The notes under the pieces: model-generated
Database searches by the model: none
What the model was told of the DNA's origin: nothing
What the model saw: the letters and a program-made list of their open reading frames with translations, nothing else
Position numbers and translations under genes: made by a program
In this document: in pieces, positions 19,828 through 28,894 of the stretch
Numbering within the stretch: position 1 is the stretch's first letter
Layout of the letters: every line of letters starts with the position of its first letter
From: a virus
IMG/VR virus record: IMGVR_UViG_3300043466_002940
Coordinates: 1 to 41,960 of that record
DNA length: 41,960 nt
Strand: one strand, 5' to 3'

Positions 19828-20066
19828 GCGGCTACTTCGCCATGACACCAACCATCATCGACAACGACGCGCGCAACCACAACGACGCAGGATGCTCCGT
19901 CAGCATCACGTTCGAGCCCGGGCACACCGACGACCGCGACCGCCCGTGCTTCGACGTGCTCGTGCTCGTGGACGACGAACGCATGGCCACGCTCACGCTG
20001 CACTACGAGGCCGCCATGGGGCTCGTGAAGGCGCTGAAGGGCGCGATGAAGGGTGACGAGGGATGA
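19824..20066 (+). CDS. uncharacterised 80-aa protein
   Basis: ATGA overlap with the upstream gene. Beta-rich (CSVSITFEPG, PCFDVLVLVDDERMATLTL) then a helix (AAMGLVKALKGAMKG). Probably a small single-domain protein; no family recognised. Confidence 0.6.
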   Translation: MSGYFAMTPTIIDNDARNHNDAGCSVSITFEPGHTDDRDRPCFDVLVLVDDERMATLTLHYEAAMGLVKALKGAMKGDEG

Positions 20067-20128
20067 CCCCGCCTGACGAGATCGAGCGCGTCATCGTTGC
20101 GCGCGTGCGATGGGAGCGGCTGTCATGA
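20063..20128 (+). CDS. 21-residue mini-ORF joining two genes
   Basis: MTPPDEIERVIVARVRWERLS, with ATGA overlaps at both ends. It may be a coupling relay that carries ribosomes to the next start, or a small peptide. Only the exact double overlap supports it. Confidence 0.4.
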   Translation: MTPPDEIERVIVARVRWERLS

Positions 20129-20340
20129 CCCGCCCCGACCTGGACGCCATGTGCCCGGTGCGCATCGAAGTGTGGGACGACGATGCCAAGTGTTCAAGGA
20201 TGCTGCATGGCACACTAAAAGTGCCCGCAGAGTGGATTGAGAAGATGCCGCCACTGATGATGCGAGACATCGCCGTTGGTTCGGCGGCTGCGCTCCCGCC
20301 GGGTTCTCGGTGGGGAAACATGGGGACCGATGAAACCTGA
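20125..20340 (+). CDS. uncharacterised 71-aa protein
   Basis: ATG 20125 is preferred for the ATGA overlap with the mini-ORF; ATG 20110 would add five residues. Contains CPVRIEVWDDDAKCSRML and a helix PAEWIEKMPPLMM. It overlaps the next gene by 11 nt. No family recognised. Confidence 0.55.
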   Translation: MTRPDLDAMCPVRIEVWDDDAKCSRMLHGTLKVPAEWIEKMPPLMMRDIAVGSAAALPPGSRWGNMGTDET

Positions 20341-20617
20341 CCTGGACGCCATCCGGGCGCGCGCGCAGAGCGTCGAAACGGATTCGAGCGCGCGTGCTTG
20401 CGACGTACTACTGGCCTACGACTCGTTAAGCCTGCTCGCGTACATCGACGAGCTGGAGCGCCGCACGACGTACACCGTGGGCGAGACCGAGTGGGCGCAC
20501 CGCATCGCGGTCGCCGAGCAGCGGTTCGCGGACGAGTCCGACGCGCGCAAGGCAGCAGGGCGCGAGATCGCCGAACTGAAGGCGCGCATCGTGACGCTGG
20601 AGGCGATGAAGCCATGA
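20330..20617 (+). CDS. helical accessory protein
   Basis: 95 aa. Begins MKPDLDAIRARAQSV, then LAYDSLSLLAYIDELERR and a coiled coil to the end (AEQRFADESDARKAAGREI). The beginning resembles a short form of the Ead/Ea22-type N-terminus. Coupled to both neighbours. Confidence 0.6.
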   Translation: MKPDLDAIRARAQSVETDSSARACDVLLAYDSLSLLAYIDELERRTTYTVGETEWAHRIAVAEQRFADESDARKAAGREIAELKARIVTLEAMKP

Positions 20618-20820
20618 GCTGGAAGTACAAGCCCGACAACGCGTGGCAGAAGCCCGGCGCCTCGCGCGTCACGCGAGCGCACTGGTTCGAAAGCGACGCG
20701 CACTGGAGCCTCTGCGGCCGCGTGCCGCACGGCGACGACTGGATTGACGACATCAGCGGCGTGCGGAACGATTGCAGAGCGTGCGAGAAGCGCATCATGA
20801 AGATGGAGGGCATAGAGTAG
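20614..20820 (+). CDS. small zinc-finger-like protein before terL
   Basis: 68 aa, ATGA overlap. HWFESDAHWSLCG followed by CRACEKRI gives a spaced Cys-x(n)-CxxC site, a pattern of many tiny phage proteins. It ends two bases before the terL start, so it is probably co-translated with it. Confidence 0.6.
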   Translation: MSWKYKPDNAWQKPGASRVTRAHWFESDAHWSLCGRVPHGDDWIDDISGVRNDCRACEKRIMKMEGIE

Positions 20821-20822
20821 CC

Positions 20823-22457
20823 ATGGCCTACGAGCAGGATAAGCACCGCACCGCCGTCCAGCAGTCGCAAGACCAGCGCATCAGGAAACTGCGCGAGAAC
20901 ATCGCGGAGAAGCTAGAGAAGAGCCGCGTCAAGCTCGGCACCTTCGAAGACATGATGACGCACCCGATGGGCTTCGCGCTGACGACGGCCAGCCCCGTGC
21001 AGCGCGCCATCATGCGCGTCGCGGACGGACGCGACATCGGCGACCTGTGGGGCCATCCTGCCGTCTCCCGCTGCTTTGGCGGTACGCTGCCCGCCTTCGA
21101 TGGCAGGCCGAAGGAGATTGCCCTGCTCGCAGGCATTCGCTGCGGCAAGTCGCTCCTCACCGCTGGCCTCGCCGTATGGTGGACGCAGACCTGCTCCCTC
21201 GACCACCTTGGCCCAGGCGAGATTGCCCGCGTCAGCATCGTCTCGATCTCCAAAGACCTTGCCGAAGTCGTCTTCGGTCACGTCGTCGGCCGCGTCATGG
21301 CCTCGCCTATCCTCAAGGGCCTCGTCATGGAAGACCCGACGAGCGACGAGATCGTGCTTCGCCACCCCACTGGAAGGCCCGTGCAGATTACCGTAGCCGC
21401 CGGCTCGCGCGCAGGCTCCTCGCTCGTGGCCCGCTGGTCTGCCGGCTGCATCTTCGACGAGTTCCCGCGTATGCTCGGCGAGGGCGAAGCCGTCGTCAAC
21501 TGGGATGAACTGCGCCGCTCCGTCCTCATGCGCATGTGCCCTGGCTCCCAAGTAGCCAGCATCGGCTCGCCCTACGCGCCCTACGGCCCCGCGTACAACG
21601 TCGTGAAGGAGCACTTTGGCAAGCCGTCGAGGAACATGGTCGTCGTCAAGGCTCCCGGCTGGGATATGAATCCCCACCTTTGGACGCCCAAGGCCGTTCG
21701 CGAGGCCGAGGAGCAAGACCCGCAAGCCTTCCGTACCGACGTCGCAGCCGAGTTCGCCCAGCCCGAAGAAGCACTGGTCACTTCCGACGCCCTGGATGCC
21801 GCTGTACGGCCCGCTCCGCTCATCGAGGCACCAAAGCCCGGCGTCCAGTATAGCGCCGCTATTGACCCCGCTACGCGCGGCAACGCCTGGACGCTTATCA
21901 TCGCCTGCCAAGAAGGCGACAAGCGCCGCGTGGTGCTCGCGAAGCAGTGGATCGGCACCCCGGCGCAGCCTCTCAGGCCAGGCCAGGTGCTCGCCGAGGT
22001 CGCGAAGCTGTGCAAAGGCTACCGCGTCAGCGTCCTCGACAGCGATCAGTACTACGGCGACGCCCTTCGCGACCTTGCCGCGCAGCAAAAGCTCGTCCTC
22101 ATCGTCCACGCATGGAACGAACGCGAGAAACTGGCCAAGTTCCTGGCCCTGAAGACCATGTTCGAGCAGGGAATGGCCGAGATTCCTGCGGATCCGACGC
22201 TCCGTGGCGACATCAGCCGCGTCCGCAAGGTGCTGCGAGGCTCCGGAGCGACCATTTCCTTCCCTCGCACCTCCGATGGGCGCCACTGCGACTACGCGCC
22301 GTGCCTTGCCATGGCTTTCGCGCGCTACTGGCAGCCCGACGACGAGATGAGCGAGGCTGCGGAGCACGTCCGCAAGCTCAGCGAGGAGGAACGCGACATG
22401 CTGAAGCGCATCATCGACCGTTCCAAGCCCCAGGAAGGATGGGGCTTCTCCTGGTAG
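20823..22457 (+). CDS. terL: terminase large subunit
   Basis: 544 aa. The ATPase shows Walker A GIRCGKS (104-110), Walker B CIFDE (209-213, Asp212/Glu213) and coupling motif SIGSP. The RNase-H-like nuclease has Asp348 (AAIDPATRG), an Asp in VLDSDQYYG (406-408) and Asp490 (HCDYAPCLAMAF). It packages DNA through the portal. The portal gene follows after 144 nt. No small-subunit gene is adjacent; the best candidate is at 4851-5390 on the other strand. Length is typical. Confidence 0.9.
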   Translation: MAYEQDKHRTAVQQSQDQRIRKLRENIAEKLEKSRVKLGTFEDMMTHPMGFALTTASPVQRAIMRVADGRDIGDLWGHPAVSRCFGGTLPAFDGRPKEIALLAGIRCGKSLLTAGLAVWWTQTCSLDHLGPGEIARVSIVSISKDLAEVVFGHVVGRVMASPILKGLVMEDPTSDEIVLRHPTGRPVQITVAAGSRAGSSLVARWSAGCIFDEFPRMLGEGEAVVNWDELRRSVLMRMCPGSQVASIGSPYAPYGPAYNVVKEHFGKPSRNMVVVKAPGWDMNPHLWTPKAVREAEEQDPQAFRTDVAAEFAQPEEALVTSDALDAAVRPAPLIEAPKPGVQYSAAIDPATRGNAWTLIIACQEGDKRRVVLAKQWIGTPAQPLRPGQVLAEVAKLCKGYRVSVLDSDQYYGDALRDLAAQQKLVLIVHAWNEREKLAKFLALKTMFEQGMAEIPADPTLRGDISRVRKVLRGSGATISFPRTSDGRHCDYAPCLAMAFARYWQPDDEMSEAAEHVRKLSEEERDMLKRIIDRSKPQEGWGFSW

Positions 22458-22601
22458 GCCAAAACTTTTTACGTTGGCCTGCTCGCGATAGAGCAGCGCT
22501 GGAAATACGATAGTCAGAGACTCGCAAAGCTCAAAGCGTGAGAGGAACGAGCTATCATTTGTCGTTGACGAGCGCTGCGAATAGGTAAATCACTACGCTC
22601 G
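22456..22601 (+). promoter_or_regulatory. terL-portal intergenic region with nested stem-loops
   Basis: The gap has AGGCCAA/TTGGCCT (22456-22462, 22474-22480), overlapping the terL stop, and CTGCTC/GAGCAG (22479-22484, 22491-22496). The two stems share bases and cannot form together. A TTGACG at 22565-22570 has only a poor -10 behind it, so a late promoter is possible but unproved. No tRNA fold is seen. Confidence 0.45.
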
Positions 22602-24512
22602 ATGGACTACGCGAGCGAGCAGGCTATCCAGTGGTACGGCGACGATCAGGGGTCGCCACACGCAGCCATCGCCGAGCGGATGAAGTTCCTGCTCGACCGT
22701 CAGTCCACGCGCCGCGAGGCTGTTCGTCGCTGCCAGCAAATTTACGGCGTTGACCTTGGCGCCTACGGCCTCGCGCCCGACGCGAGCATCGACCGCCGTT
22801 TCAGCATTAACCACCTGAAGAACAGCGTCGACACGCTCGCGGCCAAGATCAGCCGCGCGAAGGTGCTGCCGTTCGCCGTCACGAGCGGCGGCGACTACAT
22901 GCAGCGCAAGCGCGCCGAGAAGCTGTCGCGCTTCATCGACGGCGCGTTCCACGACACCGACTTCTGGACGAAGAGCCTCCACGTCGACCTGGCTACGCTT
23001 GTCGACGGCACCGGCTGCATGAAGGTCACGAGCACGAACGGGCAGCTTCAGCTCGAAGTCGTGCCGATGCTCGACATCTTCGTCGACGACGCCGAGGCTC
23101 GCTACGGCCAGCCGCGCAACCTGATTCAGCGTCACCTCGTGGACCGCTCGGTCGTGCGCGCGCTCTACGCGCACAAGGGCGCCACCGAGGGCAACGGCTT
23201 CTACGGCGCGCTCGCCACGCGGCGTTCGTGCATCGACGCCGTGAGCATCCCGACCGACGCCGAGATGGCCGAGTTCATCATCAACTCGGGCTCGGACCTG
23301 ATCTACGTCTACGAGGCGTGGCACCTCCCGTCCGCTCCTGGCGAGCGCGACGGCAAGCACGTCATTTGCCTCGACAACTGCACGCTCGTCGAGGAGCCGT
23401 GGACCCGTGAGCGCTTCCCGTTCGCCTTCGAGCGCCGCAACGTGCCGCTCGTGGGCTTCTGGGGCTCGTCCGCCGTCTTCGAGTTCGCCCCGGCTCAGGA
23501 AGAGCACAACAAGCTCTCTCACAAGCTCCAGCTCGCCCACAACCTCATGGGCGGCTCGCACATCATCATGCAGGCCGGGACGCTCGGGAAGACCGTCTCG
23601 CTCGACAACGGCATCGGCACCATCATCGAGTACCTGCCGGGCGGCTCGCCGCCGATGACGTTCAACCCGGACCCGGTGAACCCGCAGACGTACGCCTACC
23701 GGAACAGCATCCCGAACGAGATCAACATGGGTCTCGGGCTCTCGAACATGAGCGCCCACTCGGAGCTTCCTGCGGGCCTTCGCGCTGCCTCGGGCAAGGC
23801 GCTGCAAGTCTTCGAGGACTTCGAGTCCGAGCGCCTGCACGTCTTCCACAAGCTGCACGAGCAGTTCGCGGTCGACGTCGCGCGCCTCATCGTCGACGAG
23901 GCCGAGGCCCTGCTCGCCGCCGACGTGGACGTCTCCGTCGCCCGTCCGACGAAGAGCACCCTCGAAGAGGTGGCCTGGTCGGAAGTGCGCATGGACGAGC
24001 GCGAGTACCGCCTCCGCGTCTACCCGGTGTCGAACCTCTCGAAGCAGCCTTCGGCCAAGTTCGAGCAGATCCTCTCGATGGCGCAGTACAACCTCGTCGA
24101 CCTGCCGAGCCTGCGCCGCCTCCTCGACATGCCCGACATCGACGCCGAGGAAGACCTCCGCAACGCGCCGCTCGATGCCGTCGACCAGATGCTCTACAAC
24201 ATGGTCGAGAAGCGACAGGCGAGCGAGCCGTCCGACTACATCGACCCGGCCTTCCAGATGGAGCGCGCCAAGCTCTTCTACGCGAAGTGCCTCGTCGACA
24301 ACGTACCGGAGCGCAAGCGCGCCCTCGTTGCCGACTTCATCACGAGTTGCGCGGCCAAGATTGCCGCCATGCAGGCTCCGGAGCAGGCGGCTCCGCAGCC
24401 TCAGGCGCCTCTCCCCGGTGAGCAGACCGGCGAGATGGCTCAGGAAGCCGCCCCAATGGCCGGGGAGGGCGCTGCTCCGCCCAACCCTGCCTCTATGGGA
24501 GTCCTTCAATGA
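22602..24512 (+). CDS. portal protein
   Basis: 636 aa. Typical podovirus portal features: N-terminal helices with MKFLLDRQSTRREAVRR, INHLKNSVDTLAAKISR, then VDGTGCMKV and EVVPMLDIFVDD, and a long helical region after LGLSNMSAHSELPAG. A Pro/Gln/Ala-rich C-terminal tail follows. It forms the dodecameric DNA channel at the capsid vertex. Ribosome site is weak. The stop overlaps the scaffold start (ATGA). Confidence 0.85.
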   Translation: MDYASEQAIQWYGDDQGSPHAAIAERMKFLLDRQSTRREAVRRCQQIYGVDLGAYGLAPDASIDRRFSINHLKNSVDTLAAKISRAKVLPFAVTSGGDYMQRKRAEKLSRFIDGAFHDTDFWTKSLHVDLATLVDGTGCMKVTSTNGQLQLEVVPMLDIFVDDAEARYGQPRNLIQRHLVDRSVVRALYAHKGATEGNGFYGALATRRSCIDAVSIPTDAEMAEFIINSGSDLIYVYEAWHLPSAPGERDGKHVICLDNCTLVEEPWTRERFPFAFERRNVPLVGFWGSSAVFEFAPAQEEHNKLSHKLQLAHNLMGGSHIIMQAGTLGKTVSLDNGIGTIIEYLPGGSPPMTFNPDPVNPQTYAYRNSIPNEINMGLGLSNMSAHSELPAGLRAASGKALQVFEDFESERLHVFHKLHEQFAVDVARLIVDEAEALLAADVDVSVARPTKSTLEEVAWSEVRMDEREYRLRVYPVSNLSKQPSAKFEQILSMAQYNLVDLPSLRRLLDMPDIDAEEDLRNAPLDAVDQMLYNMVEKRQASEPSDYIDPAFQMERAKLFYAKCLVDNVPERKRALVADFITSCAAKIAAMQAPEQAAPQPQAPLPGEQTGEMAQEAAPMAGEGAAPPNPASMGVLQ

Positions 24513-25471
24513 GCGATCTCGCCGATAACACGTCTGATTTCTCCGTCTCCGACGCCGACCTCATGGCCGCCGTGACCGATGCGTTCCATGGGGCCGCTTC
24601 CGGCGCCGAGGAGGCACCTCCTGCGGCCGATGCTGGCGCGGACGAGGCAGAGTCCGCTCCGGACGAGAAGGCTCCGAAGAAGGCCGCTCAGGCGACGGAC
24701 GACGATATTGACCCGCGGGCGGTGCTCCGCGCGCGCATGGAGAAGGCTCGCGCGGCCAAGGCTGCCAAGGCGGAGTCGCGTCGCCAGGCCGAGCTTGCGG
24801 AGAAGCTGCGCGAGTACGAACAGGCTCGCCCGCCGGTTGCGCAGGGCTTCGACATCGACGGCTTCAAGAGCAAGTTCTACCAGTCGCCGCTCTCGGCGCT
24901 TCAGGAGCTTGGAGTCGACCTCGACACGTTCACGCAGCGAGTCCTCGAAGAGAACACGCCGCAGTCGCAACTCGCGCAGCAGCTCAAGGCCGTGCAGGAG
25001 CGCGTCGAGTCCTTCGAGAAGCAGAAGAAGGAAGCCGAGGAGCGCGAGGCCAAGCTCTCTGAGGAGCGCCAGCGCCACCAGGAGGAGCAGGAGTTCTGCT
25101 CCATGATCACGACCGATGACTACCCGTCGCTGTACGAGTGGTTCTCCGACGACCCGCACGCGCTCATTCGCGAAGCCGAAGTCGTCGCCACCGACCTTCT
25201 CAAAGCCGGGCATGACCCGGACGACATCGAGGACGCAGACATCGCCGACTTCCTGGAGATGAAGTACGCGAAGAAGCTGCAAAAGCTCAAGGGTGTGAGC
25301 GCTGCGCGCAAGGCGACGCAGCCCGCCTCTGGCGCCTCGAAACCCCGGTCCCCAAGCCAAGCGTCCGCTTCGGAGACGAAGCTCGGGGGACCAAAGAACT
25401 TCTGGGACCTCAGCGCGGACGAGCAGGACGCGCTTCTCAACGAAGTCGCAAGAACCGCAACCGCTAACTAG
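24509..25471 (+). CDS. capsid scaffolding protein
   Basis: 320 aa, very acidic and helical, between portal and capsid genes. An Ala/Glu/Asp-rich N-terminus is followed by a long coiled coil (KAVQERVESFEKQKKEAEE). A C-terminal part with KNFWDLSADEQDALL may be the capsid-binding helix. No protease motif is seen, so it is probably recycled, not cut. Confidence 0.8.
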   Translation: MSDLADNTSDFSVSDADLMAAVTDAFHGAASGAEEAPPAADAGADEAESAPDEKAPKKAAQATDDDIDPRAVLRARMEKARAAKAAKAESRRQAELAEKLREYEQARPPVAQGFDIDGFKSKFYQSPLSALQELGVDLDTFTQRVLEENTPQSQLAQQLKAVQERVESFEKQKKEAEEREAKLSEERQRHQEEQEFCSMITTDDYPSLYEWFSDDPHALIREAEVVATDLLKAGHDPDDIEDADIADFLEMKYAKKLQKLKGVSAARKATQPASGASKPRSPSQASASETKLGGPKNFWDLSADEQDALLNEVARTATAN

Positions 25472-25482
25472 GGAAAACCACA

Positions 25483-26802
25483 ATGCCGATCTCATCCTCC
25501 GTTGCAGCCGTCGACAAGGCGCTCAAGCTCCTCTACAAGGCTGGCGTCCCCAACCTCTCGTACAACAAGCAGGCCCTCCTGAACCGCCTTGCGGTGAAGG
25601 CGGACTTCACTGGCGAGAAGAAGGTGATGGCGCTCCAGATGTCGAACCCGCAGGGTTTCGGCTCGGACTTCAGCCGCGCGCTCGCGAACGTCAGCTCGGT
25701 CGAGCAGTACAAGCGCTTCGAGATGTTCCGCGTCCAGCACTACGGCTTCGTGCAGGTCAGCGGCGAAGTCATGCGCACGGCCGTTGAGCCGGGTGCGCTC
25801 GTCAACGTCTGGAAGAACCGCTCGGTAAGCGTTGTCCGCGGAATGCAGAACAGCGCCGGCCGTCTCGTTTACGGCACCGGCACGGGCCGCATTGGCAAGG
25901 TCGCATCGAGCGCCACTGTCGGCGGCTTTACTGTCATCACGCTCGAAACCGCGGCTGATATCGCGAACTTCGAGTCGGGCATGAGCCTGTCGTTCTACAC
26001 GGCCGACTCGTTCGCCGCGTCGTACCGTACGGCCGCTGGCGGTACGACCACGACCTTCTCGGCTGCGGACACCCGCACGGTGTCGGCGGTCGACCGCGAC
26101 ATCAACGCTGGCACCGCGACCATCACCCTCGCGGGTGCGACGTTCGCCGTGTCGAACGGCGACATCATCGTCCGCGACGGCGATGGCATCGCGCCGGATG
26201 GCGTGGCGACGAGCTACGACACGAACGCGCGCTCGCCGGCGGGCATTGAGCAGTGGATCGGTGGCGACCTCATCGGCACGCAGCCGGTTGGCGACACGCT
26301 TTTCGGCCTGAACCGTGCGTCGGACAAGGTTCGCCTCGGCGGCCAGGTGTCGAACGCGGCCGGCCGTAACATGGTCGAGGCGCTTCAGGACCTTGAGGCG
26401 AACATCCTCTTCCAGGGCATCGGCTACCCGACGCATATCGTTGCGAACCCGCTTGCCATCGGTAACCTCAAGAAGTCGGCGCTTTCGGACGTCATCCGCA
26501 TCCCGGCGCAGGACCCGAAGCAGAACCTCAACTTCCAGGACGTCGTGTTCGTTGGCCAGAACGGCCCGATCCCGTTCATCCAGGACCCGTTCTGCCCGAT
26601 GAACAAGGCGTACATGCTCAACCTCCCGACGTGGAGCATCAGCTGCGCGCCTGGCGGCATGTTCCAACTCGTCGACTTCGACGGCGTGAGCGTGCTCCGT
26701 CAGCCGACCTCGGACAACTACGAGGCCCGCTTCGCGTCGTACTACCAGATCGGCTGCGACAACCCCGGCTCGAACGGCTACCTCTACAACTGGGGCGCCT
26801 GA
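25483..26802 (+). CDS. major capsid protein (HK97 fold)
   Basis: 439 aa. Position after the scaffold, size, and segments such as VQHYGFVQVSGEVMRTAVE (E-loop/spine region) and AGRNMVEALQDLEANILFQG with FVGQNGPIPFIQDPFCPMNKAYMLN support a capsid protein. Residues about 120-250 are Thr/Ala/Gly-rich and beta (TATITLAGATFAVSNGDIIV), probably an inserted surface domain. The ribosome site AGGGAAA is adequate. Confidence 0.8.
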   Translation: MPISSSVAAVDKALKLLYKAGVPNLSYNKQALLNRLAVKADFTGEKKVMALQMSNPQGFGSDFSRALANVSSVEQYKRFEMFRVQHYGFVQVSGEVMRTAVEPGALVNVWKNRSVSVVRGMQNSAGRLVYGTGTGRIGKVASSATVGGFTVITLETAADIANFESGMSLSFYTADSFAASYRTAAGGTTTTFSAADTRTVSAVDRDINAGTATITLAGATFAVSNGDIIVRDGDGIAPDGVATSYDTNARSPAGIEQWIGGDLIGTQPVGDTLFGLNRASDKVRLGGQVSNAAGRNMVEALQDLEANILFQGIGYPTHIVANPLAIGNLKKSALSDVIRIPAQDPKQNLNFQDVVFVGQNGPIPFIQDPFCPMNKAYMLNLPTWSISCAPGGMFQLVDFDGVSVLRQPTSDNYEARFASYYQIGCDNPGSNGYLYNWGA

Positions 26803-26823
26803 TAGCCTGAAAGGGAAAACTCC

Positions 26824-27231
26824 ATGGGCCCCTCTGCTCTCCGGTCCCAACTGCGGACCAACATTCCGGGCGACACGCGAATCAGCGGTCGCTTCAATGT
26901 GAACGGTGCAACGCTCACCGTTCTCGAAGGCAAGCGGTACGTCGCGGACAGGGCCGGCACCGGCCTCTACCGCGTCCGCTTCGGCAACTCGACGACCGAA
27001 CTTACGCCGGTCCTCGGGCTTGTCGCCTGCTTCGCAAATGCCGTTGTGGCGGCCCCTGACGCGACGAACTCGCGCTGGATCGTCGTCCAGAGCATCGTTA
27101 CGAACGCAGACGGCACCATCGCTGGGGTCATCCTCGGCGCCCTCGACGCCACTGGCGCGCTCGCGAACCTCACCGCGGACGACGACATCTGCTTCGAGTG
27201 CATCGTTCGCGATACCGCGGTGACGGTGTGA
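26824..27231 (+). CDS. small structural protein, capsid decoration candidate
   Basis: 135 aa directly after the capsid gene. Beta-rich: NGATLTVLEGKRYVADRAG, GLYRVRFGNSTTELTPVLG, then SRWIVVQSIVTNADGTIAGV. A head-decoration or spike role is inferred from position. TGATG overlap with the next gene. Confidence 0.65.
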   Translation: MGPSALRSQLRTNIPGDTRISGRFNVNGATLTVLEGKRYVADRAGTGLYRVRFGNSTTELTPVLGLVACFANAVVAAPDATNSRWIVVQSIVTNADGTIAGVILGALDATGALANLTADDDICFECIVRDTAVTV

Positions 27232-27461
27232 TGCGCGGCAAGGGCGGGAAGATTGCCATTCTCCTCGGGATGAAACCCGGGGAGGGTGGCGACGACGAGG
27301 AAGAGGGTCCGTCCTCTTCCAAGATGGAAGGCCCTTCGCCCGACAAGGTGAAGATGTTCCGCAAGATGCGGAAAGCCTTCGAGATGGGAGACGATGAGGC
27401 CGGGGCGGAAGCCTTCGAGGCGCTTGTCTCCATGTGCGGCGACTACGAAGAAGAAGACTGA
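27231..27461 (+). CDS. acidic 76-aa protein
   Basis: Starts in the TGATG overlap. N-terminus GKGGKIAILLGMKPGEGG, an acidic middle (DDEEEG), then a helix VKMFRKMRKAFEMGDDEAG ending in EEED. Similar small acidic proteins sit between capsid and adaptor genes in other podoviruses. Role unknown. Confidence 0.6.
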   Translation: MRGKGGKIAILLGMKPGEGGDDEEEGPSSSKMEGPSPDKVKMFRKMRKAFEMGDDEAGAEAFEALVSMCGDYEEED

Positions 27462-27478
27462 TAGGCTAGGAGTTCACC

Positions 27479-28465
27479 ATGTCGCGTTCGAGGACTACTA
27501 CCGACCTGCGGGCCGAGGTTCGTCAGCGGGCCGATATGGTGAACTCCGCCTTCGTTACGGATTGGGAGGTCGACCGATCTGTCTCTCAGTCCTGGGCGCA
27601 GCTCCACGACCAGATGTGCTCGACGGGCGAGGATTACTTCCTGAAGTACGTCGACATCGCCGCGACGAGCGGCGGCTTCTACGACTTCATCCCGCTAAAC
27701 AGCTCCGTGCCGGGGCTCAAGGCGACGGACGTTTACCAGGTGCGCGGCGTCGATGCCGTGTATTCGGACGAGGTTGTCGTCAACGTGCCTAGGTTCAACT
27801 GGGAGGAGCGTAACATCTACGCGGCCACCCCGGCGCTGAACCCGTACTACCCGATCATTGCCTACCGCGTCATGCAGAACCCTGTGACGCAGCGCGACGC
27901 CATCCAGATCGTCCCGGAGAACTCGAACGGGATCTCGTACTTGCGCGTCTGGTACTACCCCAGCGCTAAGGCGGTCGGCTACACGGCCACGATTGTGAAC
28001 GGTGGCTCCGGCCTCACAGACGGCACCTACTACGAAGTGCCCGTGCATGGCGGCGCTGGCGTAGGCATGACCGCAACGGTCGTCATTGCTGGTGGCACCA
28101 TCACCAGCGTCGTCATCACCGACTACACGAGCGGCTACACGGTCCCTTCGTGGGCCTTTGGCTTTACGCCAAACTCTATCTACTCCGGATCCCCGAACCT
28201 CGGGACCACGGTCGGTACCATCACGGTCGACTCGCTCGACGGGCGCAACGGCTGGGAAGAGTGGGTTGTGATCGACGCGGCCATCAAGCTCCTCGCGAAA
28301 GAGGAGAGCGACACGTCGCAGCTTGAGCGCGAGGCTGCTCGCGTCTGGGGGCGCATCACGACGGCGCTTCAGAACCGCGACGCTGGCCAGGCCAAGCGCA
28401 TCACGGACGTCAGCTACAACATGGGCCTCTGGCCTTACTCCGCCAGTTACGCCCGACGCTACTAG
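27479..28465 (+). CDS. head-tail adaptor (P22 gp4-like) with an inserted beta domain
   Basis: 328 aa, AGGAG upstream. N-terminal helices (TTTDLRAEVRQRADMVNSAF, WEVDRSVSQSWAQLHDQM) and C-terminal helices (WVVIDAAIKLLAKEESDTS, EREAARVWGRITTAL) have the portal-adaptor pattern. Between them (about residues 160-235) lies a Gly/Thr/Val-rich insert with the GGSGLTDGTYYEV and GGTITSVVITDYTSGY motifs of surface beta domains. The insert makes it longer than usual adaptors (about 160-220 aa). Confidence 0.75.
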   Translation: MSRSRTTTDLRAEVRQRADMVNSAFVTDWEVDRSVSQSWAQLHDQMCSTGEDYFLKYVDIAATSGGFYDFIPLNSSVPGLKATDVYQVRGVDAVYSDEVVVNVPRFNWEERNIYAATPALNPYYPIIAYRVMQNPVTQRDAIQIVPENSNGISYLRVWYYPSAKAVGYTATIVNGGSGLTDGTYYEVPVHGGAGVGMTATVVIAGGTITSVVITDYTSGYTVPSWAFGFTPNSIYSGSPNLGTTVGTITVDSLDGRNGWEEWVVIDAAIKLLAKEESDTSQLEREAARVWGRITTALQNRDAGQAKRITDVSYNMGLWPYSASYARRY

Positions 28466-28474
28466 GAGGTCGCC

Positions 28475-28894
28475 ATGCCGCAGCTCGATAAGCCGTCGCA
28501 GTACCTCACCCGCGACGCGAAGGACCCGCTCGTCAACGCCATGCAGGACAGCTTGGCGCAGGCGACGAAGGCGCTCCGTCAGCAGCCTCCGCCGAAGCAG
28601 CTTGTTACGGCGCTCGGCCAGCAAACGCCGGACGCCGGCGTGCAGTTCAAGCCCGGCCAGATCGTCGACATCCCGCACTCGCTCGGGCGCAGCGCGGCCG
28701 GCTTCAACATCGCCAAGGTCGTGACCGACACGCCGAACGCTTCCTCGGCCCCGTACGCCGCGCCAAACCTGCAAGTGGTTGAAGTTCCTGGGCCGCTCGG
28801 GCAGAAGATCATGCGGCTGCGCTACATCGCTCCCACGGACTCGAACGGGAACCCTGTGACGACGCCGGTACGACTGCACCTGGAGATCTTCTGA
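28475..28894 (+). CDS. tail-neck structural protein
   Basis: 139 aa, AGGAGG upstream. Helical N-terminus with AMQDSLAQATKALRQQ, then a beta part (GQIVDIPHSLGRSAAGFNI, MRLRYIAPTD, VRLHLEIF). The position between adaptor and large tail protein suggests a head-completion or stabilising role. Its stop overlaps the next start. Confidence 0.65.
   Translation: MPQLDKPSQYLTRDAKDPLVNAMQDSLAQATKALRQQPPPKQLVTALGQQTPDAGVQFKPGQIVDIPHSLGRSAAGFNIAKVVTDTPNASSAPYAAPNLQVVEVPGPLGQKIMRLRYIAPTDSNGNPVTTPVRLHLEIF

Noticed and set aside
22458-22601. tRNA gene in the terL-portal gap
   Set aside because: Small hairpins only; no cloverleaf or TPsiC-arm pattern.
22593-24509. 638-codon open frame on the minus strand opposite the portal gene
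   Set aside because: Shadow frame of GC-rich coding DNA; composition is Arg/Val/Leu/Glu low-information, no ribosome site, and the plus strand has a clear portal protein.
25492-26850. 452-codon minus-strand frame opposite the capsid gene
   Set aside because: Same shadow effect; codon third positions fit the plus-strand capsid gene.
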